A DNA stretch of 64,000 bases, taken from Anaeromicrobium sediminis. GTDB lineage: Bacteria; Bacillota; Clostridia; Peptostreptococcales; Thermotaleaceae. Every line of letters begins with the position of its first letter. Position 1 is the first letter of the stretch. The stretch spans positions 220,682-284,681 of the forward strand of contig NZ_NIBG01000001.1 in assembly GCF_002270055.1 (NCBI RefSeq), given 5' to 3'. Both the position numbers and the translations under genes were made by a program. The notes below the pieces were generated by a model. That model worked only from the letters and a program-made list of their open reading frames with translations, made no database searches and had not been told where the DNA came from. Below, piece by piece: positions 8,276 to 17,098 of the stretch.

Positions 8276-9562
8276 TTAATAGCCTTTGACAGTCACATTA
8301 TGATATCCAATTTCAGATGTAGCACCTATTATTGCATTTAATTCACAACTAATTTGTCCCTTCTCATCAAGACTTCCTTCGTAGCCTCCTGCCAAATTCT
8401 CTATTGCCTTAGGATTACCTATTACCTTGTCAGCTGCTGGTAAAACTACCAAATGACTTACATTTCCAGTAGATACAACTGCTTTAGCTTCTTTAGCCGT
8501 ATCTGCTAGTGATTGGGATGATCCATCCCTTCCTGCACACTCATCTGTTATTAGTACGGTCTTTATTCCATCCTTTTCTAGCCTTCTACAGATCATTAAT
8601 AAATCTGCATCAGGATTTCCATAACCTTCTTCACTTACTATAACTCCATCTGCACCAAGTGATTTCACTATCTTAGTTGCATAATTGCATGACCTTATTT
8701 TTCCTTCTAAAGTAGTTAGCTCTGGTGTCATTACAACTCCTAGGAAATTTAATTCCTTTCCGTGTTTATTATATAGATCTAATATTACAGAGTTATTTAA
8801 ATGCTGATAAGTAGTTATCTTGTCGCATGCTGCCACACAATTACCACTTATTACTGCTCCATCTAATATTTCATTTGGATGTATAAAAGTAGGCAACATA
8901 ACCTTTGAATCTACACCATATATGTAGGTATCATGTAGTAACCCCTGTGATATGAGCATTTGTACATAGACTACCTTAGGCAAATCCTTATATTTTAATG
9001 TACTATCTCCTACGGATTCAAGATTGTATACTAAAAGTTCATCTTCTTTAATATGCCTACCAGCTTCTCCCACATAAGAGGCTGCTTTTAATCCTGCTTT
9101 TCTTACAGCTTCTTCATGTTCATGGGCATGTAAATCCTTAACTGGTGTTATGTCTACCACTAGATTATAGGTACTAGAAAATGGTGTATAGGCTCCACCT
9201 TCTCCCCACATATCTATAATGCCTTCCTGGAAACCTACAATATCACCTATAGTTACAACAGCAGCACCTTTTAATACCTTAGTTTTTCCAGTACCAGCTT
9301 CAAACATCTTGCTTGTTACACCTGGAAATCCATTTCCTTCTCCCTCGGTTTTTACCCTAGGTTCTATTACGTCCTTCACAGGTATAATTCTCGTTTTATC
9401 TCCTGGCTTAGCTATATCTACTTTCACATCCATTATTCTAGGATCTTCTTTTAAAATATTTCTCAATTCATTTTCATTAATGTGCAATATGCCATCCTCT
9501 ACCAATGTTCTTTCTCCAAATACCATATCCTTAATATGAATATTTCCAATTTCTAATTTCAA
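8276..9562 (-). CDS. grdE: Component B pyruvoyl proprotein (GrdE/GrdG/GrdI family)
   Basis: Starting at the TTG at 9562, behind GGAGGTG, the product is 428 residues, the normal length of GrdE. In-frame upstream codons to 9604 lack a binding site. Residues 240-246 are GNCVAAC; the family is cleaved at this Asn-Cys bond (here N241-C242) to give two subunits, the cysteine becoming the pyruvoyl group that forms a Schiff base with the substrate amine. The gene overlaps the 3' end of grdX by 32 bases and is followed after 13 bases by the selenoprotein gene, so the three are co-translated. Glycine, sarcosine and betaine versions cannot be told apart by eye. Confidence 0.93.
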   Translation of the reverse strand: MKLEIGNIHIKDMVFGERTLVEDGILHINENELRNILKEDPRIMDVKVDIAKPGDKTRIIPVKDVIEPRVKTEGEGNGFPGVTSKMFEAGTGKTKVLKGAAVVTIGDIVGFQEGIIDMWGEGGAYTPFSSTYNLVVDITPVKDLHAHEHEEAVRKAGLKAASYVGEAGRHIKEDELLVYNLESVGDSTLKYKDLPKVVYVQMLISQGLLHDTYIYGVDSKVMLPTFIHPNEILDGAVISGNCVAACDKITTYQHLNNSVILDLYNKHGKELNFLGVVMTPELTTLEGKIRSCNYATKIVKSLGADGVIVSEEGYGNPDADLLMICRRLEKDGIKTVLITDECAGRDGSSQSLADTAKEAKAVVSTGNVSHLVVLPAADKVIGNPKAIENLAGGYEGSLDEKGQISCELNAIIGATSEIGYHNVTVKGY

Positions 9563-9947
9563 GAAATTCACCTCCAAATGTGCTTTTAACCTCTTCCATA
9601 CCACTTTTTAAAAGGGTATAGTCTATCATAGCAAAGTCCTTATAATGTTCTTTTCTTTTTCTGTGACCATTTTTTATGTATAAGTTGTCATATTTAAGAA
9701 TGCTATCCTCGATAACTTCTAGTTGGAATAAATCTTTATTTTCCTTTATCTTTCTTAATATTATAGATTTTACGGGAGATAAAACCATTTTTATACTGGC
9801 ATTTAAGGGATGGGTTACTAGTTCATAATCTTGGTGTAATAAATCTCTTGTTTTTATTAATACATCCTTTGGATTTCCATCTACCCATATGGTATTTTCA
9901 AATTCATTTTTTACCATAGGATTATTGCTAATAATTTTATACTCCAT
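9531..9947 (-). CDS. grdX: GrdX family protein
   Basis: A 138-residue soluble protein with the NNPMVK start, the DVLIKTRDLLHQ-like block and the THPLNASIK segment typical of GrdX, a small protein found at the head of grd operons whose biochemical role is unknown. It is the first gene behind a -24/-12 promoter (9991-10007) and has AGGAGG in front of its ATG. Its 3' end carries the ribosome binding site of the grdE-type gene within an overlap. The C-terminal 50 residues extend beyond the part I recognise. Confidence 0.88.
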   Translation of the reverse strand: MEYKIISNNPMVKNEFENTIWVDGNPKDVLIKTRDLLHQDYELVTHPLNASIKMVLSPVKSIILRKIKENKDLFQLEVIEDSILKYDNLYIKNGHRKRKEHYKDFAMIDYTLLKSGMEEVKSTFGGEFLEIRNWKYSY

Positions 9948-9990
9948 GGCCTGCCTCCTTTCTATAGGATTGTTTTATGCTATTATAATT

Positions 9991-10007
9991 AGCAAATTAC
10001 ATACCAA
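9991..10007 (-). promoter_or_regulatory. Sigma-54 (-24/-12) promoter of the grdX operon
   Basis: On the minus strand the sequence TTGGTATGTAATTTGCT matches the sigma-54 consensus at the invariant GG and GC, with exact spacing. It lies 44 bases before grdX. A sigma-54 activator with GAFTGA is encoded immediately upstream, which makes this assignment strong. I could not recognise the activator's own binding sites in 10010-10078. Confidence 0.8.
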
Positions 10008-10078
10008 CTTTTATACTTACTCCATAATTCTATTAATCGTTCTCTCAGTGCAAGTAAAGTACACGTTTTTTACAAAAC

Positions 10079-10108
10079 AAAAAGACGAATACTACAATCC
10101 GTCTTTTT
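10079..10108 (-). terminator. Terminator of the kinase/regulator operon
   Basis: The stem AAAAAGACG/CGTCTTTTT, loop of 12, lies 50 bases after the regulator stop and separates that operon from the sigma-54 promoter region. Confidence 0.75.
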
Positions 10109-10157
10109 CATAATAGGAAATTTTTTTCCCAACATACTATGTAATTTTTTTCCTATA

Positions 10158-11495
10158 TCATTTTAAGTTATATTCGGTAACTTTATTAAATAATTGCCTA
10201 CGACTTATTTTAAGCTCTCTTGCTGCTTTAGAAATGTTATTTTCACATATGTCTAGTACCTTTTTTATATATTCTGCCTCTATTTCATTTCTCATCTCTT
10301 TAAGGGGCTTTATTATATTTATTTTCTGTAGACTATGCCTATTTTCATTTTTATCCTTGGGTAAATATTTTTCTAACACGTATCCCCCTTCTGAGAGGAC
10401 TACAAGCATCTCTATTATGTTCTTTAATTCTCGTATGTTTCCAGGATAATGGTAATCTCTTAAAAAATTCATAACTCCATCTTCCACATGATCTATTTCC
10501 TTATTATATTTTAGTTTTGACTTGTTTAGGAAAAAATCTATAAGATTTATAATATCTTCTCTTCTTTCTCTTAAAGGAGGAATCTCTATAGTTATTGTGC
10601 TTATTCTATAAAAAAAATCTTCTCTAAAGCTTCCTCTAAATATTTCATCACTGATATTTTTATTAGTAGCAGATATTAATCCAAAGTTCACATCTATAGA
10701 ATTATTGCTTCCTATTCTTTCAATTCTCCTATTTTCTAGAACTCTCAAAAGTTTCACCTGAGTATTTAAGGATATATCGCCTACCTCGTCTAAAAATAGA
10801 GTCCCTCCTTTGACAGATTCCAATTTACCTATTCTTCTTTCAATGGCCCCTGTAAAAGCTCCCTTTTCATGGCCAAATAGCTCTGATTCTAATAGGGACT
10901 CAGCAAATGCAGAACAGTTTATGGGCATGAATTTCTCCTTTTCTCTGGAGCTACATACATGTATATAGTTAGCTATTACCTCTTTCCCTACACCAGATTC
11001 TCCTAGTATTAGTATATTGGCATTACTGTCTGCAGCCTTTTTAGCTATATGAATACATTCTTTAAATTTTTCACTTTTTGAATCCAATATAAATCCTTCG
11101 TTTAAGTGTTTATCTTTCTTCTTTGATAATAGCATTTCCTTGATTTTTTTTATATCCTTTAAAAGGATTCCAGGTGCATGGCTTTTTACAAAATAGTTAT
11201 AAGCCCCTTTTTTTATTGCTTCAACTGCATTTTCTATGGTCCCATATCCTGTTATGATTATAACCTGTATATTTTCGTTTATTTTCTTAACTCTTTTTAA
11301 AAGCTCAACTCCATCCATTTTATCCATTAAAAGGTCTGTGAGAATTAAATCATAGTTCTTTTTCTTAATCATCCTTAAAGCTTCTTCACCATTAGCTGCC
11401 GTATCCGTATCATATCCCCTTTTATCTAATATTATTTTAAGCACTTGCCTATATTCTATTTCATCATCTACAACAAGTATATTCATATTATCCAT
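10158..11495 (-). CDS. Sigma-54-dependent response regulator (NtrC family)
   Basis: A 445-residue activator with three domains: a receiver (1-120, phospho-acceptor D54, DD pair at 10-11), an AAA+ domain (about 140-370) with Walker A GESGVGKE and the sigma-54 contact GAFTGA, and a Fis-type helix-turn-helix at the end ([16 protein letters not shown]). It overlaps the kinase gene by 8 bases, so the two form a two-component system. The grdX operon with its -24/-12 promoter is directly downstream and is the obvious target. Confidence 0.93.
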   Translation of the reverse strand: MDNMNILVVDDEIEYRQVLKIILDKRGYDTDTAANGEEALRMIKKKNYDLILTDLLMDKMDGVELLKRVKKINENIQVIIITGYGTIENAVEAIKKGAYNYFVKSHAPGILLKDIKKIKEMLLSKKKDKHLNEGFILDSKSEKFKECIHIAKKAADSNANILILGESGVGKEVIANYIHVCSSREKEKFMPINCSAFAESLLESELFGHEKGAFTGAIERRIGKLESVKGGTLFLDEVGDISLNTQVKLLRVLENRRIERIGSNNSIDVNFGLISATNKNISDEIFRGSFREDFFYRISTITIEIPPLRERREDIINLIDFFLNKSKLKYNKEIDHVEDGVMNFLRDYHYPGNIRELKNIIEMLVVLSEGGYVLEKYLPKDKNENRHSLQKINIIKPLKEMRNEIEAEYIKKVLDICENNISKAARELKISRRQLFNKVTEYNLK

Positions 11496-13497
11496 TAACC
11501 GCCCCTCCCTTATTTAAAGTAATATAAAAGGTCGTACCTATTCCCACATGACTTTCAACACTAATTGTTCCTCCAATTTTCTTTAATTCACTATAAACTA
11601 TATATAACCCTAACCCAGTGCCTTTCCCCGGTTCTTTCGTAGTAAAAAAGGGATTAAATATATCCTTTAAAAACTCTTTCTTTATGCCTTGTCCCGTATC
11701 CTTAAATGTAATAGTCACTTTATTGTCTTCCTCTTCACATCCTATGAAAATTTTTCCACCAGTTTCCATTGCATCGATGGAATTTTGTATTAAATTTAAA
11801 AATATATACTTTAAGGATTCTTGATTCATATGAATGGTCAAATTACAATTACATACAATATTGCATTTAACATTATTTTTTTCAAGATTCTTTCTTTCTA
11901 AATTTAAAAGGTTTGAAGTAAATCTACATATATTTACAGGTTCCGTTGTATTACTAGTCATGCGTGAAAAATTCAATAAATTATCAATTATTTTGCTAGC
12001 CCGCTCCACTGAACTATCTATGATTTCTAGAGCCATATTCTTTTCTATCTCCTCGTTCTTTAGTAGAAAAGAGTAATTTCTTATTATTCCCAAGGGATTT
12101 CTTATCTCATGGGCTACTCCCGCAGCTAATTGCCCTATGGCTGCCATTTTATTTTCTTGTAACATATTTTTCTCAATGAGCTTAACCCTCGTTATATCCT
12201 TTATCATAATAAGCACATCTGTTACATTGTTAGATTTATTCTTCAGAGGAAAGGTATCTATTTCATATATACTTCCATCATTCCTTATTTCTTTATTATG
12301 GTGCTTCTCCCCCTGGAAAGTTTCCTTTATCATCTCTATAACATTACTTTCATTAAGATTATCTATCACACTTTTGTAGGGTTTACCTATAATTTCCCTT
12401 TTATTTAATTTTAAAAGATTACATAATGCTTTATTTACATTAGATACCACAAGTTCCTTGTCCACAACTAGCAACAACTGTGACATACCATCAAAGGTAA
12501 TTTGAAGGTCCTTTTTGCTCTTATAAAGTTCCTCTGTCCTTTTATATACTTCCTCCTTTAAACTCTTATTCCATAAATATGATATGTATATAATAAATAA
12601 TATGGATACTACAAATACACACATTATCAATCCAAATTTATCTCCTAGCTGGTTTTTATCAAAGGGTAGTGACATTCCAAACCATTTTTGTTGAATCCTA
12701 GCCATTATTTTTTTCTTTTTAAGACTAAATATGCCTTTATTTAATATTGACAATAATATCTTATTATCTTTGCTAACAGCAAAGGAACATTCCTTCTCAT
12801 ACATGGGATTGTCTAATACTTTATATGAAGATTTTAAATTATAATTTTCTAGAAAATAGACTAGAACAGGTTCATCTCCTACAACAGCATCTACTTCCTT
12901 TTTTTCTAATAATCCTATTCCTTCTTTTATATCTCCTGTAAAAACAAAGTCTATGTTCCTTATTCGACTTTGTAAAAATTGTATTGCATAATCGCCCTTA
13001 GGTATTGCAACTTTTCTTCCTTCTAAATCTGTATAGTTATTTATCTTAGAATCAATTGACATTAGTATAGATCCTCTTAAATCATATATGCCATTTGAAA
13101 AAAGAAATTTCTCTTCCCTTTTCTTAGATGGAATCATATCAAAAAAATGAGTTTCCTTTTTTTCTAAACTTGTTAAGGCATCATTCCACGTATTCTCTGG
13201 CTTTAATCTAATATCTATTCCCAGTTCTATAGATAAGGCCCTTATATAATCAACTATAAGGCCTTTATACTGATTATTTTCATCATTTAAAAAACGTAGT
13301 GGTGGAGAATTATAATCTGCTCCATAAATTATTTCTTTGTGTTCATTTAACCACTGAGTCTCAAGGACTGTTAGTTCTTTAGATTTTCTAAAATAATCCC
13401 ATAAGTTAATTTCATATTCAATTTGAAAATACATATTTAAAAATAACACTATTGCAAAAATCCCCATTAATAAAACGCCTATTATTCTTTTTCTCAT
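11488..13497 (-). CDS. Sensor histidine kinase with periplasmic-type solute-binding domain
   Basis: 669 residues: a signal-anchor segment (about 7-25), an extracellular family-3 solute-binding domain (about 45-275, with YGADYNSPPLRF and VDAVVGDEPV), a second membrane segment (about 290-310), a PAS domain, a HisKA helix (GVAHEIRNPLG) and a HATPase domain with GTGLGLYIV. The layout is that of BvgS-like sensors. Family-3 binding domains usually bind amino acids or related amines, so it probably senses the substrate of the adjacent reductase module; this is inferred from position. It is co-transcribed and overlapping with the regulator. Confidence 0.92.
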   Translation of the reverse strand: MRKRIIGVLLMGIFAIVLFLNMYFQIEYEINLWDYFRKSKELTVLETQWLNEHKEIIYGADYNSPPLRFLNDENNQYKGLIVDYIRALSIELGIDIRLKPENTWNDALTSLEKKETHFFDMIPSKKREEKFLFSNGIYDLRGSILMSIDSKINNYTDLEGRKVAIPKGDYAIQFLQSRIRNIDFVFTGDIKEGIGLLEKKEVDAVVGDEPVLVYFLENYNLKSSYKVLDNPMYEKECSFAVSKDNKILLSILNKGIFSLKKKKIMARIQQKWFGMSLPFDKNQLGDKFGLIMCVFVVSILFIIYISYLWNKSLKEEVYKRTEELYKSKKDLQITFDGMSQLLLVVDKELVVSNVNKALCNLLKLNKREIIGKPYKSVIDNLNESNVIEMIKETFQGEKHHNKEIRNDGSIYEIDTFPLKNKSNNVTDVLIMIKDITRVKLIEKNMLQENKMAAIGQLAAGVAHEIRNPLGIIRNYSFLLKNEEIEKNMALEIIDSSVERASKIIDNLLNFSRMTSNTTEPVNICRFTSNLLNLERKNLEKNNVKCNIVCNCNLTIHMNQESLKYIFLNLIQNSIDAMETGGKIFIGCEEEDNKVTITFKDTGQGIKKEFLKDIFNPFFTTKEPGKGTGLGLYIVYSELKKIGGTISVESHVGIGTTFYITLNKGGAVNG

Positions 13498-13582
13498 ATA
13501 TAACTCCTTAAAATATATTCTTTATCTATATTTTAAAGAAAGATTGTAAATAAATTTGTCAAAATTCCAGTTATAAACGTAA

Positions 13583-13610
13583 AAAATTCCTTTCATTGGA
13601 AAGGAATTTT
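13583..13610 (-). terminator. Terminator of the SDR gene
   Basis: A 12-bp perfect stem with a 4-base loop lies 8 bases after the SDR stop codon. It is T-rich on both strands. Confidence 0.8.
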
Positions 13611-13617
13611 AATGTAC

Positions 13618-14502
13618 TTAACCATTTATAATATATCCACCATTTACATGGATCATTTGTCCCGTCATATAGGATGCATCTACTGAAGCCAAATATACAT
13701 ATGCAGGTGCTACTTCTACCGGTTGTCCTACCCGCCCGAATTCTGTATTTTTTCCAAACTCCATTATCTTCTGTGGACTAAAGGTAGCTGCTATTAGAGG
13801 GGTCCATATAGGTCCTGGTGCAACGCCATTTACTCTAATCCTCTTATCTGCCAAGGATATGGCCAAAGACCTTGTTAAAGATACTACAGCTCCTTTAGAT
13901 GATGCATAGTCCATAACTTGCTCATTTCCCTTATAGGCAGTTACAGAGGCTGTATTAATTATACTACTACCTTCTTTTAAATGGGGTAGGGACGCTTTTA
14001 TTAAATAAAATATAGAAAATACATTTATATCAAAGGTCCTCTTTAATTGTTGAGCAGTTATATCTAATATGCTCCTTTGAGCATAATGTTCTCCTGCATT
14101 ATTTACTAATATATCTAATTGTCCAAATTCATCAATTACCTTCTTAACTATTTCATTACAAACACTTTCATCACCTATATCACCTGGAAGTAATATACAC
14201 TTTCTATTTTCCTTCTCTACTAAGTACTTAGTTAGCTGAGCATCATCCTCTTCATCTAAATATGATATAGCCACATGGGCTCCTTCCTTTGCAAAGGCTA
14301 TGGCCACTGCTTTGCCTATACCACTATCTCCTCCTGTTATTAAAGCTACCTTATCAAGTAATTTCTCACCACTATATTTATAAGATGGATGGGAATATAT
14401 AGGAAGAGGATTCATTTTATACTCAACCCCAGGTTTCTTACTTTGCATTTGAGGCGGTAAATTTTCTGGAAGATTTAAGTTAAATTCAGATTTTGTATCC
14501 AC
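13618..14502 (-). CDS. SDR family oxidoreductase (GSP39/YghA type)
   Basis: A 294-residue NAD(P)-dependent dehydrogenase with TGGDSGIGKAVA as nucleotide-binding motif, NNAGEH, and a YASSK catalytic Tyr-Lys pair. The proline-rich N-terminal extension (LPENLPPQMQ, then YKMNPLP) is typical of the subgroup of stress-related SDRs including Bacillus general stress protein 39. The substrate is unknown. It is a single-gene unit with its own terminator. Confidence 0.9.
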   Translation of the reverse strand: MDTKSEFNLNLPENLPPQMQSKKPGVEYKMNPLPIYSHPSYKYSGEKLLDKVALITGGDSGIGKAVAIAFAKEGAHVAISYLDEEDDAQLTKYLVEKENRKCILLPGDIGDESVCNEIVKKVIDEFGQLDILVNNAGEHYAQRSILDITAQQLKRTFDINVFSIFYLIKASLPHLKEGSSIINTASVTAYKGNEQVMDYASSKGAVVSLTRSLAISLADKRIRVNGVAPGPIWTPLIAATFSPQKIMEFGKNTEFGRVGQPVEVAPAYVYLASVDASYMTGQMIHVNGGYIING

Positions 14503-14602
14503 TTATTCTCGTCACTCCTATACAATAAATTTTTATTTTCAATTTATAGTATCCATAATTTAACTTAATTTATTCTTAAATGTGTAAGAACTTATAATTT
14601 AC

Positions 14603-15292
14603 CTACATTAATACTTCTACTTTATCATTAATTATAAGTTCATCTTCTTTTACAATACAATTGTAGGCCAATATGTTTACTCCTTTATCCTTTGCAATCT
14701 TTAGAGCTTCTGAAAATTTAGGATCCATTTCCACATTAGGAGTGAATTTCTTTATATCCTCTATTTGTATTAAAAATAAAATATAATTTTCATATCCTTC
14801 ATCTAAAAGATCTATTAATTCATAAACATGTTTTCGTCCTCTCTCGGTTGGAGCGTCAGGAAACATACTCATTCCATCCTTTTCTAAAGTAACACTTTTA
14901 ATTTCCACATATCCCTTTGAATTACCCTTTTCATAGTACAAATCAAATCTAGAATTTCCCTTCTTTGCTTCTCTTTTTACATAATCTAAGTCTTGTAATT
15001 CCTCCACTTTATTTTCATCCAAAGCTTCATATATTACCTTATTTGTAATTTGAGAATCTATATTTATCAATGTCTTATTTTCCTTATAGGCAGCTACTAG
15101 GGAATATTTTGTCTTTCTATTAGGATTTTCTGCTTTTTCTAGAATTGCCCTTACTCCATTTTCTAAAATTTCCCTACATCTTCCTGTGTTTTTCACATGA
15201 ACAGTTTCTATTTCCCCATCTATTGCCACATGGGAAATAAATCTATTGGGCCTATCTACAAATTCTCCTATCTTAATGCTTTTATATTTCAT
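14603..15292 (-). CDS. sfsA: SfsA family DNA/RNA nuclease
   Basis: 229 residues covering the full SfsA length: the N-terminal RPNRFISHV and HVKNTGRCREIL block and the PD-(D/E)xK-like core with SRFDLYYE and YVEIKSVTLE, followed by the FPDAPTERGRKHV signature. SfsA proteins are nucleic-acid binding nucleases originally linked to sugar fermentation in E. coli; the role in Clostridia is unclear. It is monocistronic and divergent from the recombinase gene. Confidence 0.93.
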   Translation of the reverse strand: MKYKSIKIGEFVDRPNRFISHVAIDGEIETVHVKNTGRCREILENGVRAILEKAENPNRKTKYSLVAAYKENKTLINIDSQITNKVIYEALDENKVEELQDLDYVKREAKKGNSRFDLYYEKGNSKGYVEIKSVTLEKDGMSMFPDAPTERGRKHVYELIDLLDEGYENYILFLIQIEDIKKFTPNVEMDPKFSEALKIAKDKGVNILAYNCIVKEDELIINDKVEVLM

Positions 15293-15496
15293 TGAAAACC
15301 TCCATATTTCTTGTCTATTTGTTCTTATTTTTACCCATTTATGTAATAATCTAAAACATAATTATGTTATAGGGAGAAAAATGATGAAATGCCACTATTT
15401 CCAAGGCAATAGGAAATTAATACTTCATTTGACATATATGACTAGTACATATTATACTTTAAAAAAGCTTATATTTTATGGAGGAAGATCACATAT

Positions 15497-16606
15497 ATGG
15501 ATTTTAAAATACATAATAAATCAGATAAACCTTATAATATTGTTCATACAGAAAATTCTGTAATAGAAAAATGTATTGAATTAGAAAAAGAATTGCCTCA
15601 TTTTATGGATGATTTTTTCATATATTTAAAAAATGGTATAGCTCTATCTAGTAGATATGCCTACTTACAAGATGTATTATTCTTTTGTAAGTATTTAGTG
15701 AAAGAAACTAATCATACTAATGCTGAGGATACCATATCTATTTCCAGGGAAGATTTTAATAAATTGAAGGCAAAAGATATAAATAGGTTCTTAGGAGATT
15801 ATTGTACTAGATATATTATTAGAAGTGAAACCTCTACTGTAGTCATGGAAAATCATAATAGGGCATTGGCTAGAAAAAAATCTTCCATTGCCGTATTATT
15901 TAAATTCTTATATAGAGATGAAATAATGGATAATAACATCACCGATGGATTTAATCCCATAAGACTACCTAAACCTCAGCCTGATGCTATAAAACGATTA
16001 GAAATAGATGAAGTAGCAAGAATGTTAGATGCAGTTGAAACGGGAATAGGACTAACGGACAAGGAAATGATTTACTGGGAAAAGACTAAATTGAGGGATA
16101 AAGCCATATTAATTCTATTTGTAACCTATGGATTAAGGTTAAAGGAGTTACAACAATTAAACCTATCTTCCTTTAACTTTAGTAGGGGTGATTTTAAAAT
16201 ATACAGAAAAAGAGGAAAAGAAGTTAATATGCCTCTTAATAAATCTGTAGAGAAAGTAATTATGGAATACATTGAAAAGGAACGTGCTGAAGATTCTCAA
16301 ATACTAGAACAACATAAAGATGCCCTATTTCTATCTTTGCAAAAAACTAGGATGACTCAACGGGCCATAAGACAATTAGTAAAAAAATATACGGCTATAG
16401 CCTTAGGAACTACCAAGGACAATGGTTATAGTCCCCATAAGTTAAGGGCGACAGCTGCCACGTCATTAATACAAAATGGATTTTCCATATATGATGTTCA
16501 AAATTTATTAGATCATGACAATGTAACCACCACTCAACTCTATGCAGCTCATAAAAAAGATTCTAAGAGACAAATTGTGAAGCAATTTGAATGGTTAGAA
16601 GAATAA
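15497..16606 (+). CDS. Tyrosine recombinase, XerS-like
   Basis: 369 residues: an N-terminal SAM-like DNA-binding domain and a C-terminal catalytic domain with the Arg of GLRLKEL, the Lys of RKRGKE, the HKLR box, the LLDHDNV histidine and the YAAH tyrosine. The full catalytic set is present, so it should be active. GGAGG precedes the ATG. Length and the long N-terminal domain resemble XerS chromosome-dimer resolvases rather than phage integrases, and no prophage lies beside it. A 28-bp dif-like partner site was not identified. Confidence 0.87.
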   Translation: MDFKIHNKSDKPYNIVHTENSVIEKCIELEKELPHFMDDFFIYLKNGIALSSRYAYLQDVLFFCKYLVKETNHTNAEDTISISREDFNKLKAKDINRFLGDYCTRYIIRSETSTVVMENHNRALARKKSSIAVLFKFLYRDEIMDNNITDGFNPIRLPKPQPDAIKRLEIDEVARMLDAVETGIGLTDKEMIYWEKTKLRDKAILILFVTYGLRLKELQQLNLSSFNFSRGDFKIYRKRGKEVNMPLNKSVEKVIMEYIEKERAEDSQILEQHKDALFLSLQKTRMTQRAIRQLVKKYTAIALGTTKDNGYSPHKLRATAATSLIQNGFSIYDVQNLLDHDNVTTTQLYAAHKKDSKRQIVKQFEWLEE

Positions 16607-16609
16607 TAT

Positions 16610-16653
16610 AAAATAAAAAGAATGTGGACTATAATCCACATTCTTTTTATTTT
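16610..16653. terminator. Bidirectional terminator
   Basis: A 19-bp perfect stem with a 6-base loop and T-rich arms both ways lies between the recombinase and the convergent LysM gene; the LysM stop codon is inside it. Confidence 0.9.
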
Positions 16654-16940
16654 GCTGGAACTTTTATACTTTGCCCAGGATATATATCCCATGAGTTTAA
16701 ATTATTAATTTCACCTATGATGTGTACTGTTTTACGTATGTCATCTTCCTTAGAAGTAAATTTTTTTGCTATAGTCCATATAGTATCGCCCTTTTCTATA
16801 TAAATTTCTATGTAATTTCCTTTCTCTTTTAGAGGAGTATTATTAACTCCATATACAGTTGAGCATAAAAATATTCCCGCTATTAATATGATTAATATTA
16901 TAGTATTTTCCTTTTTATATTTTAGTATGAATTCTAACAC
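16647..16940 (-). CDS. YneA-like LysM membrane protein (probable SOS division inhibitor)
   Basis: The start is the GTG at 16940, 7 bases after GGAGG; the in-frame ATG at 16958 precedes that site. The 97-residue product has one membrane segment (about 13-31) and an extracellular LysM domain (IEKGDTIWTIAKKF ... YPGQSIKVP). Divergence from lexA with SOS boxes in between is the arrangement of Bacillus yneA, whose product delays division during DNA damage. The function is inferred from that arrangement; the LysM alone would not prove it. Confidence 0.75.
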   Translation of the reverse strand: MLEFILKYKKENTIILIILIAGIFLCSTVYGVNNTPLKEKGNYIEIYIEKGDTIWTIAKKFTSKEDDIRKTVHIIGEINNLNSWDIYPGQSIKVPAK

Positions 16941-16986
16941 TAAACTCCCTCCAAACATGTGTTCTCTTTATGTTTTTTATTTTACC

Positions 16987-17000
16987 AGAACATTCGTTCG
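16987..17000. promoter_or_regulatory. SOS box 1 (LexA operator)
   Basis: AGAACATTCGTTCG matches the Gram-positive LexA site CGAAC-N4-GTTCG at 9 of 10 fixed positions. It lies in the shared lexA/yneA-like promoter region. Confidence 0.8.
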
Positions 17001-17016
17001 TAGTAAAGAGTTTTTT

Positions 17017-17030
17017 AGAACAAATGTTTG
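17017..17030. promoter_or_regulatory. SOS box 2 (LexA operator) overlapping the lexA -35
   Basis: AGAACAAATGTTTG is a second, weaker LexA site. Its right edge overlaps the TTGATT at 17028-17033 taken as the lexA -35; TATAAT lies at 17052-17057, 18 bases downstream. Occupancy would block lexA transcription. Confidence 0.75.
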
Positions 17031-17098
17031 ATTATTTTTCAAAATATGTGCTATAATAGTTACAAGAACTTATATTTGGAGAATTGAGGGGTAATCGT

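Noticed and set aside
5443..9990. Glycine riboswitch or T-box in front of the grd or transporter genes
   Set aside because: No conserved core of either RNA was found in the intergenic stretches, which are short except before grdX.
10049..10065. Second -24/-12 promoter (TTGCA preceded by GTGTAC on the minus strand)
   Set aside because: The -24 half lacks the GG pair, and the site at 9991-10007 is a better match nearer the gene.
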